Below are positions 26,480-38,551 of a stretch of DNA of 64,000 nucleotides, piece after piece. Position 1 is the stretch's first letter. Each line of letters starts with the position of its first letter. The position numbers and the translations under genes are program-made. The notes under the pieces were generated by a model. That model had not been told where the DNA came from and did not search any database. It saw only the letters and a program-made list of their open reading frames with translations. The DNA is taken from contig KB296703.1 in NCBI GenBank assembly GCA_000328365.1, forward strand, positions 72,445 through 136,444, written 5' to 3'. This stretch comes from Capitella teleta (taxonomy: Eukaryota > Annelida > Polychaeta > Capitellidae).

Positions 26480-28370
26480 CGACCCCAGTGAAGAGAAAAA
26501 GACTGCATCGGCACAACGCTCTCGAATACCGGAAGTGCTTTATACGCTTTGAACTGATTCGTGAGAACAGTGGTGCCCCCTGGTGTTCAATGGCAGCATT
26601 AACTAACAATTCTTCTCCGCAGAGAAGATCTTAGAACAGTCGAATGCTTTTATCGCACACAATTGTTAATCCAAGAATCCAGCATATTTTATTTTTTTAC
26701 TTGTTATCGTCTTGAGTTGGAGGTCCTGTGTACACGTGGCCGCTGCGTCTGCGGTACGTCTGGCATGTTGCCATCACTAAGACGTGAAAGGCGTAGTCGG
26801 CCATCACTGCACTAAGGCAGAGTGGTGCTGTGTTTCAAAGATTAACTATATTTTCCTTGATGTTTTCTGATGATTTATGATGCATGTGTTAAATGCATAT
26901 CCTGCAGCATTGCCTTCTCTTGATTGTTTAACTTTTGCACGTGAATGTTCAATTATTGCGTGTTTATTTCACATTTTTCTGCTTATTTTGGTCGTTTCAT
27001 TAAACTCATTCATACTCATGACGTTAATGTAATCAATTATTAGCAGCTTTAGTTTTTGGACTAAGGTTCTCATGGTGACAAAAGAGAATGCAAAAGGGTC
27101 TGTCTATACCTTAACTTTGACTTAAAGTGGGTTTTTTTTTTGGATTTTTTTTTTTTCGTACATTATAATAATTATATGATAAGCAAATGAAGCAAAAGAT
27201 ACAGCTTAACAGACAAGAACGCCACTCAAACATGGATTAATCTAATTATTAAGCCATCAATTTAAACATTTGCGCGGGTTTGATGTTATTGTTGTTTTGG
27301 GGGGTTTCTTGTTGTTGTTTTTTTGCGCCAAAGTACATGAGAGTGGATGCACAGAATGATTTTATTAATGAAAACTTGCATTCATTATTTTGTACTGCTG
27401 AATTATATCCTTCAAATTGGGATTTAAAGCAAACTGCAGTCTGGTATATTTACCCTTTTCAAACAAAAATTTACTTCTATTGGTAACGGTTTTCTGTTTT
27501 ACGAATCTGGAATCGGAATCGATTCATGTTATTACAGAATTGTTATGTTATAGTTATCTCAATATATTTCAGTTGTTATGCAAATTATTGCATTAACATT
27601 TACACAGTTTATTCCTAGCATATACATCTTACTAAATCCGGAGTTTTAATTAATTAGCGCCAATTTCAAGGTTTTGATGGTAACTAATGCAACTAATTGC
27701 ATAGATTATAGATTTATTTTTATTTTTTTTTATATTATTCTCAGTAGAGTAAACCGTGCGCTGTTGAATAATTTTCTAAATAGTAAATCTATTGAAATTT
27801 AATATATTTATATCACATTATTTCATTATTAAAATATTTACAATATTGCAGATAATTTCAGAGTTATTCGGCTTTTTCAAACATTATCAACATTCCTTGT
27901 GTAGTAATAATGCTTTTGATCACATTTGACAAAAGTCGAATAACTCTGCAATTATACGTGATATTGATTTGATTGATTGCCACAACATACTCATGTTGGT
28001 TGCGTCTCTATACATTGTAAATTTTTAAGCTCTCTTTCGACTCGTTCGAGTAAAAAGATATGGCCGTGAGAACAGAATTTTTCGGTAATTTCTTCAGCCA
28101 GGGAAAACACATGTTAATTAATTAAGTGAAGACTGATGCTTGAGTCTGGCCGTCTACAATTAGGACATGCGACATGTCCACTTTCATTAATCCTTCCTCT
28201 ATGACTGTATGTTAATACTTTTAGGCGAACAATATCAACAGCCTATCATTTAAGATTGAAAATAAAAGATACAATGAGAGGCACCCGCCTCATCAACTCA
28301 ATCAGACTTTAGATGATATATAGATACAAGATGTGGTGAGAGGCACCCGCCTCATGCACCAATTAGACTT
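26480..28370. other. Intergenic DNA downstream of the GH3 gene
   Basis: Probably includes the 3' UTR of the GH3-domain gene up to about 27.0 kb. Beyond that it is AT-rich with T runs, and no gene is seen. Confidence 0.5.
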
Positions 28371-28375
28371 GGAGG

Positions 28376-28791
28376 TGACATTGAAGGTCACAATTGAGGT
28401 CACATTGAGGTCACAAACTCACAATGTTATCGTCTTCCACCTGATGTGACGTAATGTTATTTAGACAATTTATTGTTTGTGTTCAAAATCTGGCAAACAT
28501 TGATCGTAGGAACCTCTTAAAATCATTTGAATTTGCCTTTTATTCCTTATGAACCATTTAATCAAAACGTTTCACATAAAATGTGACATTGAAGGTCACA
28601 ATTGAGGTCACATTGAGGTCACAAACTCACAATGTTATCGTCTTCCACCTGATGTGACGTAATGTTATTTAGACCATTTATTGTTTGTGTTCAAAATCTG
28701 GCAAACATTGATCGTAGGAACCTCTTAAAAACATTTGAATTTGCCTTTTATTCCTTATGAACCATTTAATCAAAACGTTTCACATAAAATG
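28376..28791. repeat. Tandem duplication of a 208-bp unit
   Basis: 28376-28583 and 28584-28791 are almost identical (I count two or three differences), starting at tgacattgaagg and ending at ttcacataaaatg. A related short motif, gagaggcacccgcctcat, also occurs twice just upstream (about 28276 and 28338), so the locus has duplicated more than once. Confidence 0.9.
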
Positions 28792-28799
28792 TTTGCTAT

Positions 28800-30376
28800 T
28801 TACTGAACGCAGATGGCGTCATGGTAAGGTACGGATTGTGACTAAAATGGGGAGCCATACGAAGTAGGATTCCGGACGAAATTAAGTACTGACTGCATTC
28901 CAGTACATCACTGATTGATGTGTGTTGTTGTTTGCGTATTCCATGATTCCTGTGTTAAATTGTATAGGATCCTTGTCGTTCAAATTCAGTTGGATTAAGA
29001 ACATAGCATGGCATCGACATTGACTTCATCCTCATCAAGCTCTTGCCTTTTGTTTCTTTGGGGTTTTTTTATGTATATCTAATCATATATTTCATTGTTC
29101 TTGTTACCTTAGTGATATCTAGCCATGACATGTTCACGACATACATTTATGATATCACCAAGTCTAGCTGACATACTACAGCGAGACCCAGGGGTTCCGA
29201 TTTAGCCATCCATCAGTTTGATAACATCACTTCCTCTACCTCACAAATCACTATTTTCACAATATATACGTCATACTACCTATCATTAGTACTGCAATTG
29301 TAATTTTCAACTATATGATGTTTCACTATGTGTCCTTCGATCTTTTATTCATTTATATTCATAAAATGCTTTCACTTAACGCCAACATTCTAGTTCAAAT
29401 ACTTGTTTTGTTTTGTTTTGTTTTGGCTTTTTTTTTTTCTTTTTTTTTTTTTTTTTTCCTTTGGCTTATTAGAATCTTCGTTTTGCCCGCAGCTGCTGCA
29501 GCACTTAATTATTACAGATGACACCGTGAATCATAGCGTGTCCTGCGATGGATATGCGAGCGTTATGACTGATGGACAATGCACAACTTTTGAACTTCTC
29601 ACTTATCTGGGAAACTGCAGCAGATGCAGATGGCAGCAGTTGCGAGAATTTCCTGGTGAACTACTCAGCACCCACAACAAGATCAGATTTGTCTCAGGAC
29701 TTCATGAGCATCGCAAATCACTGAAAGTATTTTATGATGAACCACCAAATATATTTAATCGTCGGTTTACCGGGAATCGGAGGTCTACTGTCAGTTTCCA
29801 AATTGACCGACGACAGAGACTGCAACAGACAGTTCAAATTCTCAAAGCTCAACTACTGTATATACTGCTGATAACAAATTCTGGTGCACTATATATTTTT
29901 GTGTGTAATTTCAAAAAATAGTTGCACAAGATGTAACCGACGATCGTCCTGAATCCTCGGTTACATAATGTCTCTTGGATCCCTGAGCAAAATCTAGAAA
30001 TGGCTAGTGCTCTACGTACCTCACTAAATAAGCATTATGAAGCCGCAAGTGACTCAAAAATAACAATACAGTGTATACATGTCTATGTCCTATGCCCGAA
30101 TCAAGGCCCTAAATTTCATTTCTTACATATGTCCTCATTCTTACATATACATTTCTTATATATGTTCTCATGTTTCTTACATAAGTTCTCGTCATAAATG
30201 CACTATGTTATCTTGTTCTCATTTAGTGCCGCAAAATTTGGATTCGTCCGTCGTTGAATTCCATGACATAGTTTTAATTAATATTACAATTCGACGATGA
30301 TCGCATTAAATGTCATTATTTGAAGGAATTGCTTCCCGAAAGTTCGTATGCAATACATCTCTTAAATTACTATAGA
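28800..30376. other. Intergenic DNA
   Basis: Contains a long T/CT tract near 29405-29460. The 172-codon frame at 29403-29921 runs through that tract and has no recognisable domain. Confidence 0.4.
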
Positions 30377-30381
30377 ACCCT

Positions 30382-31005
30382 TGTTAAGATTACGTGGATG
30401 CTTCTAACTACTTCACACGATGTTTCATTATAGCATATATTAATTATGATTATATAAATTCTACCTATGCATGTATAGACCTTCGGGCAGAGCGTGCACG
30501 GGATTGCTCCCATCTCTCCAGAGGCAATCAGCGAATACTGACCGAGAGGTCAGAAGGCCGAGATGCAATTAGCGAATACTGGCGATCAGAAGTTCGCCGA
30601 GAACAAAGAACCGGAGAGCAAGCGCATCCATCACTGTCAGATAGCAAATACTTGGAAGGCACCGATCTACTGCATTTCCTATTAGAAACACAGGCTGCCC
30701 CACATCTATGGTTCTAGTATATAAGACACAAATATTTTCCATGAACACTGATCCTCTACGCCTCCATTCCTTCACATCTCTAATCTCTCTCTCTTTTTCG
30801 TGCTCACTCGTCCTGTGCGAACCACACCCAAGATACTCTTTGCAGAACTTTTTTTTTTACACTACTTGGAATATTTTGCTGAAGGTAAATTAAAGCCAAT
30901 AATATTATGAAGTGATTGGTTGAGTCTTCGTTATTACGAGCTTGGAGCTTACCATCCAACTAGTGCATACTGCATTATTGATGTAGTACTGGAGTCACTA
31001 CGTCA
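30382..31005 (+). mobile_element. Solo LTR of an LTR retroelement (copy 2, fossil)
   Basis: 624 bp starting TGTTAAGATTACG and ending CTACGTCA, flanked by a perfect 5-bp target duplication, ACCCT at 30377-30381 and 31006-31010. A TATATAAG promoter-like motif lies near 30717. It is homologous to 3380-3951 (opposite strand) and to the deleted copy at 7589-7851. No internal region or second LTR adjoins it, so it is a solo LTR. The intact target duplication shows a single integration followed by LTR-LTR recombination. Confidence 0.82.
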
Positions 31006-31010
31006 ACCCT

Positions 31011-32651
31011 CGGGCAGCAAATCACGGAGTTGCCGCATCGGTGACAGGGTTTAAACGTAGTTGACATACTGAACAACAAACGAAACTAAACATGTCTTTA
31101 ACAACTTATAGAGTTGTGCAGACTAAATATATCCAGGATATATGATTAATGGGTGCGTTGGATATCCATCCAAAATGAAATATTCGGAAGTTGCAGTTTC
31201 TGGCGGTTACGTCGAATCAACAAGGATTGTGAATGTGGGGTAGGGGTCAAAACGGGGTCAAATCACGCTCGTTTCGAAGTGATCGTCGAACTGTTTGCCC
31301 ACTTATTGGTGGTCCGTGGGATCCGAAGATATCGTCTGCAGACCGATAGATGGACGGAAACGGTCTTGGATGTGACTCAAAAGGATTGCAGGATCCTGCC
31401 TCCTGGTCGTAACCCGAGGTCTTCCACTGTCCCTATGGTGGTGAAGCGTAGACGGAGGGTGACCAGAGTGGCCCCAGTACAGCTAAATAGCGGGAAGCAT
31501 GTTGTACAGGAACGACAGCCTGAAATATCCCTATAGCGCACCCTCCTTCAAACGAGCTTTGAGGATGCATTGAGAAACGAAAGATGGCAAACAACTCGCA
31601 AACGGTCGAAAAAGGAATGACTAAGGTTTGATTAATTTCCATGCGTGATTTTTGGAGATATCCGAAATGAACAACCTTCTTTGTTCATCTCTATTGTTGT
31701 TCAACCAAGCACAATTTTCCTCTTTTCTCTTCATTAATTCATTGAGTGACCATTTAAGACGTATGCAACTGATTATGAAAACTTCAATTTCTTCTAAAAA
31801 CATGATTCAATCAGTATAAAACTGTATAGTTTCTTTTGTTGCTCAGTATATGTACACGTTGTGTGAACAAACTGAAGGCAATTTTCATATTTACATCCGT
31901 TATGAAAATGAGAAAATGAGTAATTTATTCAAATGGTAATTGGATGGAGTGCCATCCGTATGCCGTATATGGAGTGCCATGCATATCGTAATGCCAAACC
32001 ATGGCGAAGATAGAGAACACAACATGACCGGAAATAGCCAAACGATACCAGAACGTTCAAAGTACAGTTTGACGGTCAAGATGCAGCAGATCCAAGGCGC
32101 ATGCGTGGTGAAAGTATTAATAGCAAAGAAGTGAAAGGAGTATTTTAGTCCACGTTCTGGTTTGTAATAATTGCAAATTATACTCAGCTAAATTACGCCG
32201 ACTTTCCAAGAGGTTTTTAAGCCCAACCGACACAGCCATTCCGCTCATTTGCATAATGTATGCAGGGGGCATGCCTTGCGTGATGATATGGTTTATAAAT
32301 TGAGTATTTTATTATTTGATTAGGAAGCAAAATATTTCGGGATTAGTTTGTGTTGATTGTGAGTCTGATGTTGAAATTAAGCGCTGAATTCATGACCATT
32401 CCATGTAACTTCCAGATAAATGTAAAGAAATAACTCTGTATAATTATGAGAATATTCAGACGGCATTCTGTCAGAACAGAGAATAAAAAGGTGTGTTTTG
32501 TTTTTGTTGGATATTTATTTGATTAAGCCCCCATATCGCTGGTTGTGCCCTCTTCCAGGGTGCGGTGCTATGCAGAACCAATGTCGAAGAGAGTCTCANA
32601 GTAAACAGTAACAGGATTAGTTATTTGGCCACAAAATGACAAAGTGAAAAA
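31011..32651. other. Intergenic DNA up to the assembly gap
   Basis: No gene recognised. The 127-codon frame at 31153-31536 is Arg-rich with no family signature. A single N lies at 32599. Confidence 0.4.
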
Positions 32652-33561
32652 NNNNNNNNNNNNNNNNNNNNNNNNNNNNNNNNNNNNNNNNNNNNNNNNN
32701 NNNNNNNNNNNNNNNNNNNNNNNNNNNNNNNNNNNNNNNNNNNNNNNNNNNNNNNNNNNNNNNNNNNNNNNNNNNNNNNNNNNNNNNNNNNNNNNNNNNN
32801 NNNNNNNNNNNNNNNNNNNNNNNNNNNNNNNNNNNNNNNNNNNNNNNNNNNNNNNNNNNNNNNNNNNNNNNNNNNNNNNNNNNNNNNNNNNNNNNNNNNN
32901 NNNNNNNNNNNNNNNNNNNNNNNNNNNNNNNNNNNNNNNNNNNNNNNNNNNNNNNNNNNNNNNNNNNNNNNNNNNNNNNNNNNNNNNNNNNNNNNNNNNN
33001 NNNNNNNNNNNNNNNNNNNNNNNNNNNNNNNNNNNNNNNNNNNNNNNNNNNNNNNNNNNNNNNNNNNNNNNNNNNNNNNNNNNNNNNNNNNNNNNNNNNN
33101 NNNNNNNNNNNNNNNNNNNNNNNNNNNNNNNNNNNNNNNNNNNNNNNNNNNNNNNNNNNNNNNNNNNNNNNNNNNNNNNNNNNNNNNNNNNNNNNNNNNN
33201 NNNNNNNNNNNNNNNNNNNNNNNNNNNNNNNNNNNNNNNNNNNNNNNNNNNNNNNNNNNNNNNNNNNNNNNNNNNNNNNNNNNNNNNNNNNNNNNNNNNN
33301 NNNNNNNNNNNNNNNNNNNNNNNNNNNNNNNNNNNNNNNNNNNNNNNNNNNNNNNNNNNNNNNNNNNNNNNNNNNNNNNNNNNNNNNNNNNNNNNNNNNN
33401 NNNNNNNNNNNNNNNNNNNNNNNNNNNNNNNNNNNNNNNNNNNNNNNNNNNNNNNNNNNNNNNNNNNNNNNNNNNNNNNNNNNNNNNNNNNNNNNNNNNN
33501 NNNNNNNNNNNNNNNNNNNNNNNNNNNNNNNNNNNNNNNNNNNNNNNNNNNNNNNNNNNNN
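32652..33561. other. Assembly gap of 910 N
   Basis: Unresolved bases. The DNA immediately after the gap starts inside a MITE copy, so a repeat may have caused the break. Confidence 1.
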
Positions 33562-33628
33562 CTCCAAGGAACAGTTAAGCCCCGCCCCCAGTTTTCATTG
33601 GATCGAAAACATATACACGGTAACTTTG
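33562..33628 (-). mobile_element. Short MITE, partial copy beside the gap
   Basis: Begins ctccaaggaacagttaagc with the same GCCCCGCCCCC core as the element at 38455-38551 but in the opposite orientation, and ends ggtaactttggagatgcc, matching that element's other terminus. About 24 internal bases are missing relative to the longer copy, and its first bases are hidden by the gap. Confidence 0.6.
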
Positions 33629-33629
33629 G

Positions 33630-33681
33630 AGATGCCAGCCCTATTGTTAACTGTCGAATTTTTTTTAATTTTTTTTTCTAT

Positions 33682-33720
<39 letters not shown>

Positions 33721-34830
33721 TCTTTCATCGTTCCGAAGAAACAGAACATAGTGACCAAGTGAAAGCGATTGAAGCAGCATTTTACGATTGCAAGCGCTCA
33801 AGTAAAAAATATATGAATGTATAGAATATTTGTAGAATGCGTAAATACAGCCGAGTACTAGTAGCAATAATATGGTACGGGACAGCCCGAAAATAAATTG
33901 GCATAAGATCGAAAGAAATTTGTTAAACCGCATTGTTCATGCGAGAGGCCGACGCTTTCAGTGTGGCTGCACCCGGTATATGGAAAGTTTGACCTGACTA
34001 TTTGAGAAGTGTAAATTGTTTTGGGTCTTTGGGGGTTTTTTGTTTTTTGGTTTTTTGTTTTGTTTTTTTTTGGGGGGGGGGGGTTGTGGCGAGAACGTTT
34101 TTCGTGTAATATCAATCGTCTCACATTGTTTTCTTGATTCTGCTTATTGTGAAGTGCGATTAGAGTTTTTTTTTTTATTTTGCGCTGCATGAAATAAAAT
34201 ATTATTAAATATATATAAATAAATTTTATTTTATTCGTAATTATTTATAAATTCTTTTGATTACTCATTTACTACTTATTTACTATATATTTTATTCATT
34301 CATATATTTTTATCGAATTTCATTGCTTTCGGACTGGTAGCGTTCGCAAATTAATAATATTTTCAATAGTAACTAATGTTAATAATATAATTTCCTTTTC
34401 AATTCCCCTTAGCAACGGTGACGACAGAACGCTAATTATTAATAATAACAATGTAATGAGTAACAAACATATACTCTCATCAGAAAGCGAAAAGGCCAAC
34501 TACTCTCAACCGCATGTACATAGTTCAACAGTCAATATCACAACATCAACTACACCTGAAACTTCTATCAGATATTAATAATTATCGAACTTCATGATTT
34601 TGTGTCATCATTAATGCGAGGTGTACTGCGTCGTGCATCGCAAACGAGAACGATGTCGATTTCTTCCCTGTTTTCGATTTCGGTTTCGATAAAACGAAAC
34701 GAACCAGTTCAAAATGCGACATAAGACATTTGGCAGAACAAGTCATCAATTTTCAACGGCTATCGATGTGATAGATAAAATAAATACTATTAAACACAGA
34801 CGTTTGATTTTCGTTAAATTATTTTATTTA
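33630..34830. other. Intergenic DNA with T and G runs
   Basis: Poly-T near 33685-33720 and a T/G-rich tract near 34020-34085. No gene seen. Confidence 0.5.
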
Positions 34831-34834
34831 TTTG

Positions 34835-34840
34835 TTTATT
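34835..34840 (-). terminator. Poly-A signal of the mini-exon gene
   Basis: AATAAA on the minus strand about 67 bases past the stop codon, followed by further aataaa-like motifs. Confidence 0.6.
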
Positions 34841-34906
34841 GCAGGGGCCTGACGGACTTCATCCTCTTGGCTTTGGTGCATGGGTCACTAATTTCTCTCA
34901 CATGGG

Positions 34907-35982
34907 TCACAAAGTTCTCTTGACAGGCTCCTCACACAGGCAACATGCTTTGTCAGCTGAAATGGAATGTACATTAAAATCAGCAGACCAAACAAGATAC
35001 AATACCTACATTCATCATCTTTAGTGCTGTTTCCAACCGCCCACTCCTTGCCAGGGACAAAGTCTGGTGCATTTTTTCTCAGAGTACTTTTCAAAGTTAT
35101 ACTGATTTCCTCCGCTGAAATTGATTTATCTTTAGTAATGTAACAAAATCCGCAGGCCAATTACTTACAATCGTCATCACTATTAGAGTTTCCAACCACC
35201 CATTTCATGCCAGGGACAAACTCTGGCGCGCTCTTCCTTAGGGCACTTTTCAATGATATGGTAATTTCGTCCGCTGGGATTTTTAGTTATTAATAGTAAT
35301 CAAAGCAAAATCCGAAGACCAATTACTTACAATCGACATTTTTATTGGTGTCTCCAAACACCCATTCAGTACTAGGGGCAATCTCTGGCGCATTCTTTCG
35401 TAGAGTACTTTTCACAGAGCTGCTGATTTCGTCCGCTGAAATTAAATAATTAATCAACTGTTAGTAATATAACCAAATCAGAAGGTCAATAACTTACAAT
35501 CGTCACCATTATGTGAGTTTGGGTTCTCACATTCCTCGCTGTAAATAAGCTCGATTTCGTCCTCTTGAAAATGTGATAAGAATGGAAATACGATAAAATC
35601 AGAAAGAACAACGAGAGTAAACACTTACTGTTGCTATGCCTATTGGAGTTGCCGATCGTCCAAATATAGAGAGGAACCATTTCTCTGTCATTCTTTCTTC
35701 TTATTTTGAGAGTGCTTCTTAAAGACGGTTTGCCCACTGAAAGAAATAATATTGAAGTCAGAGGATAAAACCAGATAAAAACAAACTAACCATTGGCGGG
35801 AACGAACAATGGCACACGCATCGGGGGAGAACTGAGCAAAGATAAAACATTATTTGGTGGAAATGTATTGCAGATTCACAATTCGTGTCTCAGCATCTCA
35901 TCAACCATACACACCTGCAAGGACGCTTCCTGTGCGAGATGTCCTCTCCGTGGCCCTGACGAGATTCGGTTTGTGGCGGCAT
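34907..35982 (-). CDS. Compact gene of tandemly duplicated mini-exons, function unknown
   Basis: Eight exons: 35982-35915, 35831-35791, 35736-35629, 35563-35498, 35435-35331, 35273-35169, 35114-35010 and 34956-34907. All have GT-AG borders, and the phases close exactly (648 bases, 215 residues, stop TGA). Exons 3 to 7 are copies of one unit of about 105-108 bases (exon 4 is shortened to 66), each starting and ending in phase 1 and separated by introns of 53-83 bp. Each unit encodes about 35 residues of the form DEIxxxLKSxLRKxAPxFVPGxxWxVGNSNxDDD. The three 3'-most units are the most alike. The N-terminus is short and polar (MPPQTESRQGH), with no signal peptide or membrane segment; the last exon ends in a small Cys-containing tail (ACCLCEEPVKRTL). 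An AATAAA follows at 34840-34835. I do not recognise the family. The alternating acidic and basic segments suggest an intracellular protein. Confidence 0.75.
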
Positions 35983-36219
35983 TATCAAGATGGCTAATAG
36001 AATAATTGCTGAGTGTCCAAATATCGAATGCTGATCGAGAGATTAATGAGATAACTCTGAGTGTGGTCAGCTTTTATAACAGGGTCTCAGCCTCGATGTC
36101 ATCTTAGATCGTTCTAACTGATGGTACATGTAGTTAAGCTAAGCTCGATCATTTGTTGTTGGCAGTTAGAGAAGCTTATTTCGCTGTCACCTGCAACTTC
36201 GCAGCTATTGTTATGCTAA

Positions 36220-36275
36220 TTAAGTTAAGACAGCTTTCGAGAGTATTTATTTAAGTTAAGACAGCTTTCGAGAGT
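36220..36275. repeat. 25-bp direct repeat upstream of the mini-exon gene
   Basis: ttaagttaagacagctttcg plus agagt occurs at 36220-36244 and again at 36251-36275, about 240-290 bp upstream of the start codon. Could be a duplicated regulatory site or a simple tandem duplication. Confidence 0.75.
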
Positions 36276-36299
36276 GAGGCCGCTTCGTCTCCGACAAGC

Positions 36300-38440
36300 A
36301 TCAGCGAGCGTTTACTTTTAAAGAAGTGAAGCCCCGCCCCCTGTCACCACGTGATCATTCGGACGAATCACAGGAAGGAATGAGAATCGCAGCTGTACGC
36401 ACCACGCCAACAATAATGCAATACAGCATGTTCTATGTTTCGATAGCCATTAAATGTTAATACACGATATATTATGAGGTCTAATCGCCACAGAAGATTT
36501 GCTAGGAATTTCGGATGCGTTTTCTTCGTTATAATAACATGTTACTATAACGTACGAGCGTACATTACACCAAATCGGACCTTCTCACCAATTCAACGAT
36601 TCAGAAATGAAACGAAATGAAAATTTATTTTCTATACCGTAAAATCCAAACGCTTGCTCTAAACGCGGATACAATATACAGAATGAATTACATAAAATAA
36701 AAAAGGTGGATCTTCAGATTTTTTCTTTCTTTTTTTTTTTTTTTTTTTTTTTTTTTGTTGTGCATGGTTGACATGTGATGGCGAAGAATTAAAAAGGAAA
36801 GATCCTGCTGATCTGGTTACAGGTGGCTGGAACGACTAAAAGTAAACGAAACAAAGCAATCATGTCACTAGCCGCTGGTCAGCGCAACGTGCCTCGGGGG
36901 CGCTGCCGAACTATTCAATGCAACTCAATAGAGTACTAACTTGTTGGAAAGTTTTACATGTATAACATATTGTTTAAACTAAGTATGCACTATTGTACAT
37001 TGTACAGACTATACGCAGTACACACGATGCCGTGTTATTAGCCAATCATATGTCGTGAATTTCTAAGAACCTAGCTCCGAGTGCAGAATTTTCTGAACAG
37101 AGTGGTGGCCCTGAAAAGGACCGTTTGTTGAAAAGCAAGAGGGCGCTGGTTCAATGTTGCTGTCTCAGTGGAGCGACTCCTCGCACGGACGCCACCTTCA
37201 TCCATCAGATGCGGCACTCCAGTTCAAGGATCTCTGTATGAAGATTGGCAGTTTGACCTTTGCTCTTCTGACCTCTTGACCTTTTGTACTCTCGGGTGAC
37301 CTTTTTCTGCAGAGAGACCAACTTGTGGATCTCGGCATGAAGCCCATGGACGTTCTCGTTCTCAGCGTTCATCTTCTTTTTTCTTTTTTTTTTTTTCTTT
37401 TTTTTTTTTTTCTTTCATTTTGTGTTTCAATCTTTGTCAGATGAATCAGGGATCTCGTCCGTCTTTTATGGCCATGCCAGGTGAGCGAGTGACCAGTTTG
37501 GCGCCAAAACTGAGTGTTGCGTCACACTTCCGCACACCACATCAACCACAACGCAGTGACAGTTAGCGAGCGTTCGCTTGTTTTGTTTCAAGATTACGAT
37601 TCAATGAGTTTAACCAATTAGCTTCCATCCTATGTAAATATCTTTTTGAGCTGTCTGGTAGCATATTATCGCAATTATTACCGCGACATATTTACGTCAC
37701 TTATACAATTACGTAAAGATACGTATAATAGCATAGGAGTTAACGGGACAGGTCTTTACGGGACCTTTAGACTTATCGAACAACCCTCGTACAAATGCAT
37801 GGATGCAAGAAAAGAGTTAATCTGAATCTCATCACGGGAAACAATCAAAGAAGAAAACAATTGAACGCGTGCATAATTTCATAAGAAGTCAGTGACTGTA
37901 CAAACAGTTGACTTCCTCGCTTGAATTAATTGATATCACATACCTTTTACTTTACTTTCGATTTTCGGACTTGAATGAATTGAAATTGGTGAAACTTTGA
38001 TTTTGGTCTAAAGCTCGTCTGATATTGGTGATTAGTTTTCTCATGCTATTTCGATTTCTTATTTTTTTTGAAAACGTATGAAATAAATAGTACTATTAAT
38101 ACAGCCATGAAAAAATAGAGAATTGCATGTCGACTAATCAGCTGGACAGCCTGGACTAACACATTCGATATTGACATTAAACGTTGCATTATGTTTGAGT
38201 GGGTTAATTTGTCAATGGTGAGATGCTATACTCCTGTAATACATACAAATTATATCATATAGCATTATTCTATGCATTACTGGTAATAGTATCCATGTAC
38301 CGCAAATGACTTCGTCTACAATTGTTTAATTTATGTTTGTGTAGATTTCTTTCGTGCATTGGGGGAATAATCTACAATTAAATTATTAAAGTTCAATCAA
38401 AGTTAAAGGCTTAGGATAACGATATCCTGCAGTCAAAGAT
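36300..38440. other. Intergenic DNA between the two gene blocks
   Basis: Contains T/CT tracts near 36725-36755 and 37375-37412, and a short GC-rich patch (aagccccgccccc, followed by a CACGTGAT box) near 36328-36352 that resembles the core of the 38455-38551 element. A 55-codon minus-strand frame at 37372-37205 is discussed among the findings. Confidence 0.4.
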
Positions 38441-38454
38441 ATGTATGTGTGTGG

Positions 38455-38551
38455 CGTCTCCAAGGTAACCTTGTACGCTTTCGACCCAATGGGATCTCAC
38501 AACATAATCACGTGATAACTGGGGGCGGGGCTTAACTGTTCCTTGGAGACG
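38455..38551 (-). mobile_element. MITE with 11-bp terminal inverted repeats
   Basis: 97 bp bounded by perfect inverted repeats CGTCTCCAAGG (38455-38465) and CCTTGGAGACG (38541-38551). The interior has a CACGTGAT box and a GGGGGCGGGGC run. A shorter, inverted copy at 33562-33628 supports a mobile family. Too short to encode anything. It lies about 300 bp upstream of the homeobox gene start. Confidence 0.65.

Noticed and set aside
29403-29921. 172-codon frame starting with a Phe-rich segment
   Set aside because: The start is a translated T tract; the rest has no family features.
32617-33762. Long frames of more than 300 codons
   Set aside because: Almost entirely the 910-N gap.
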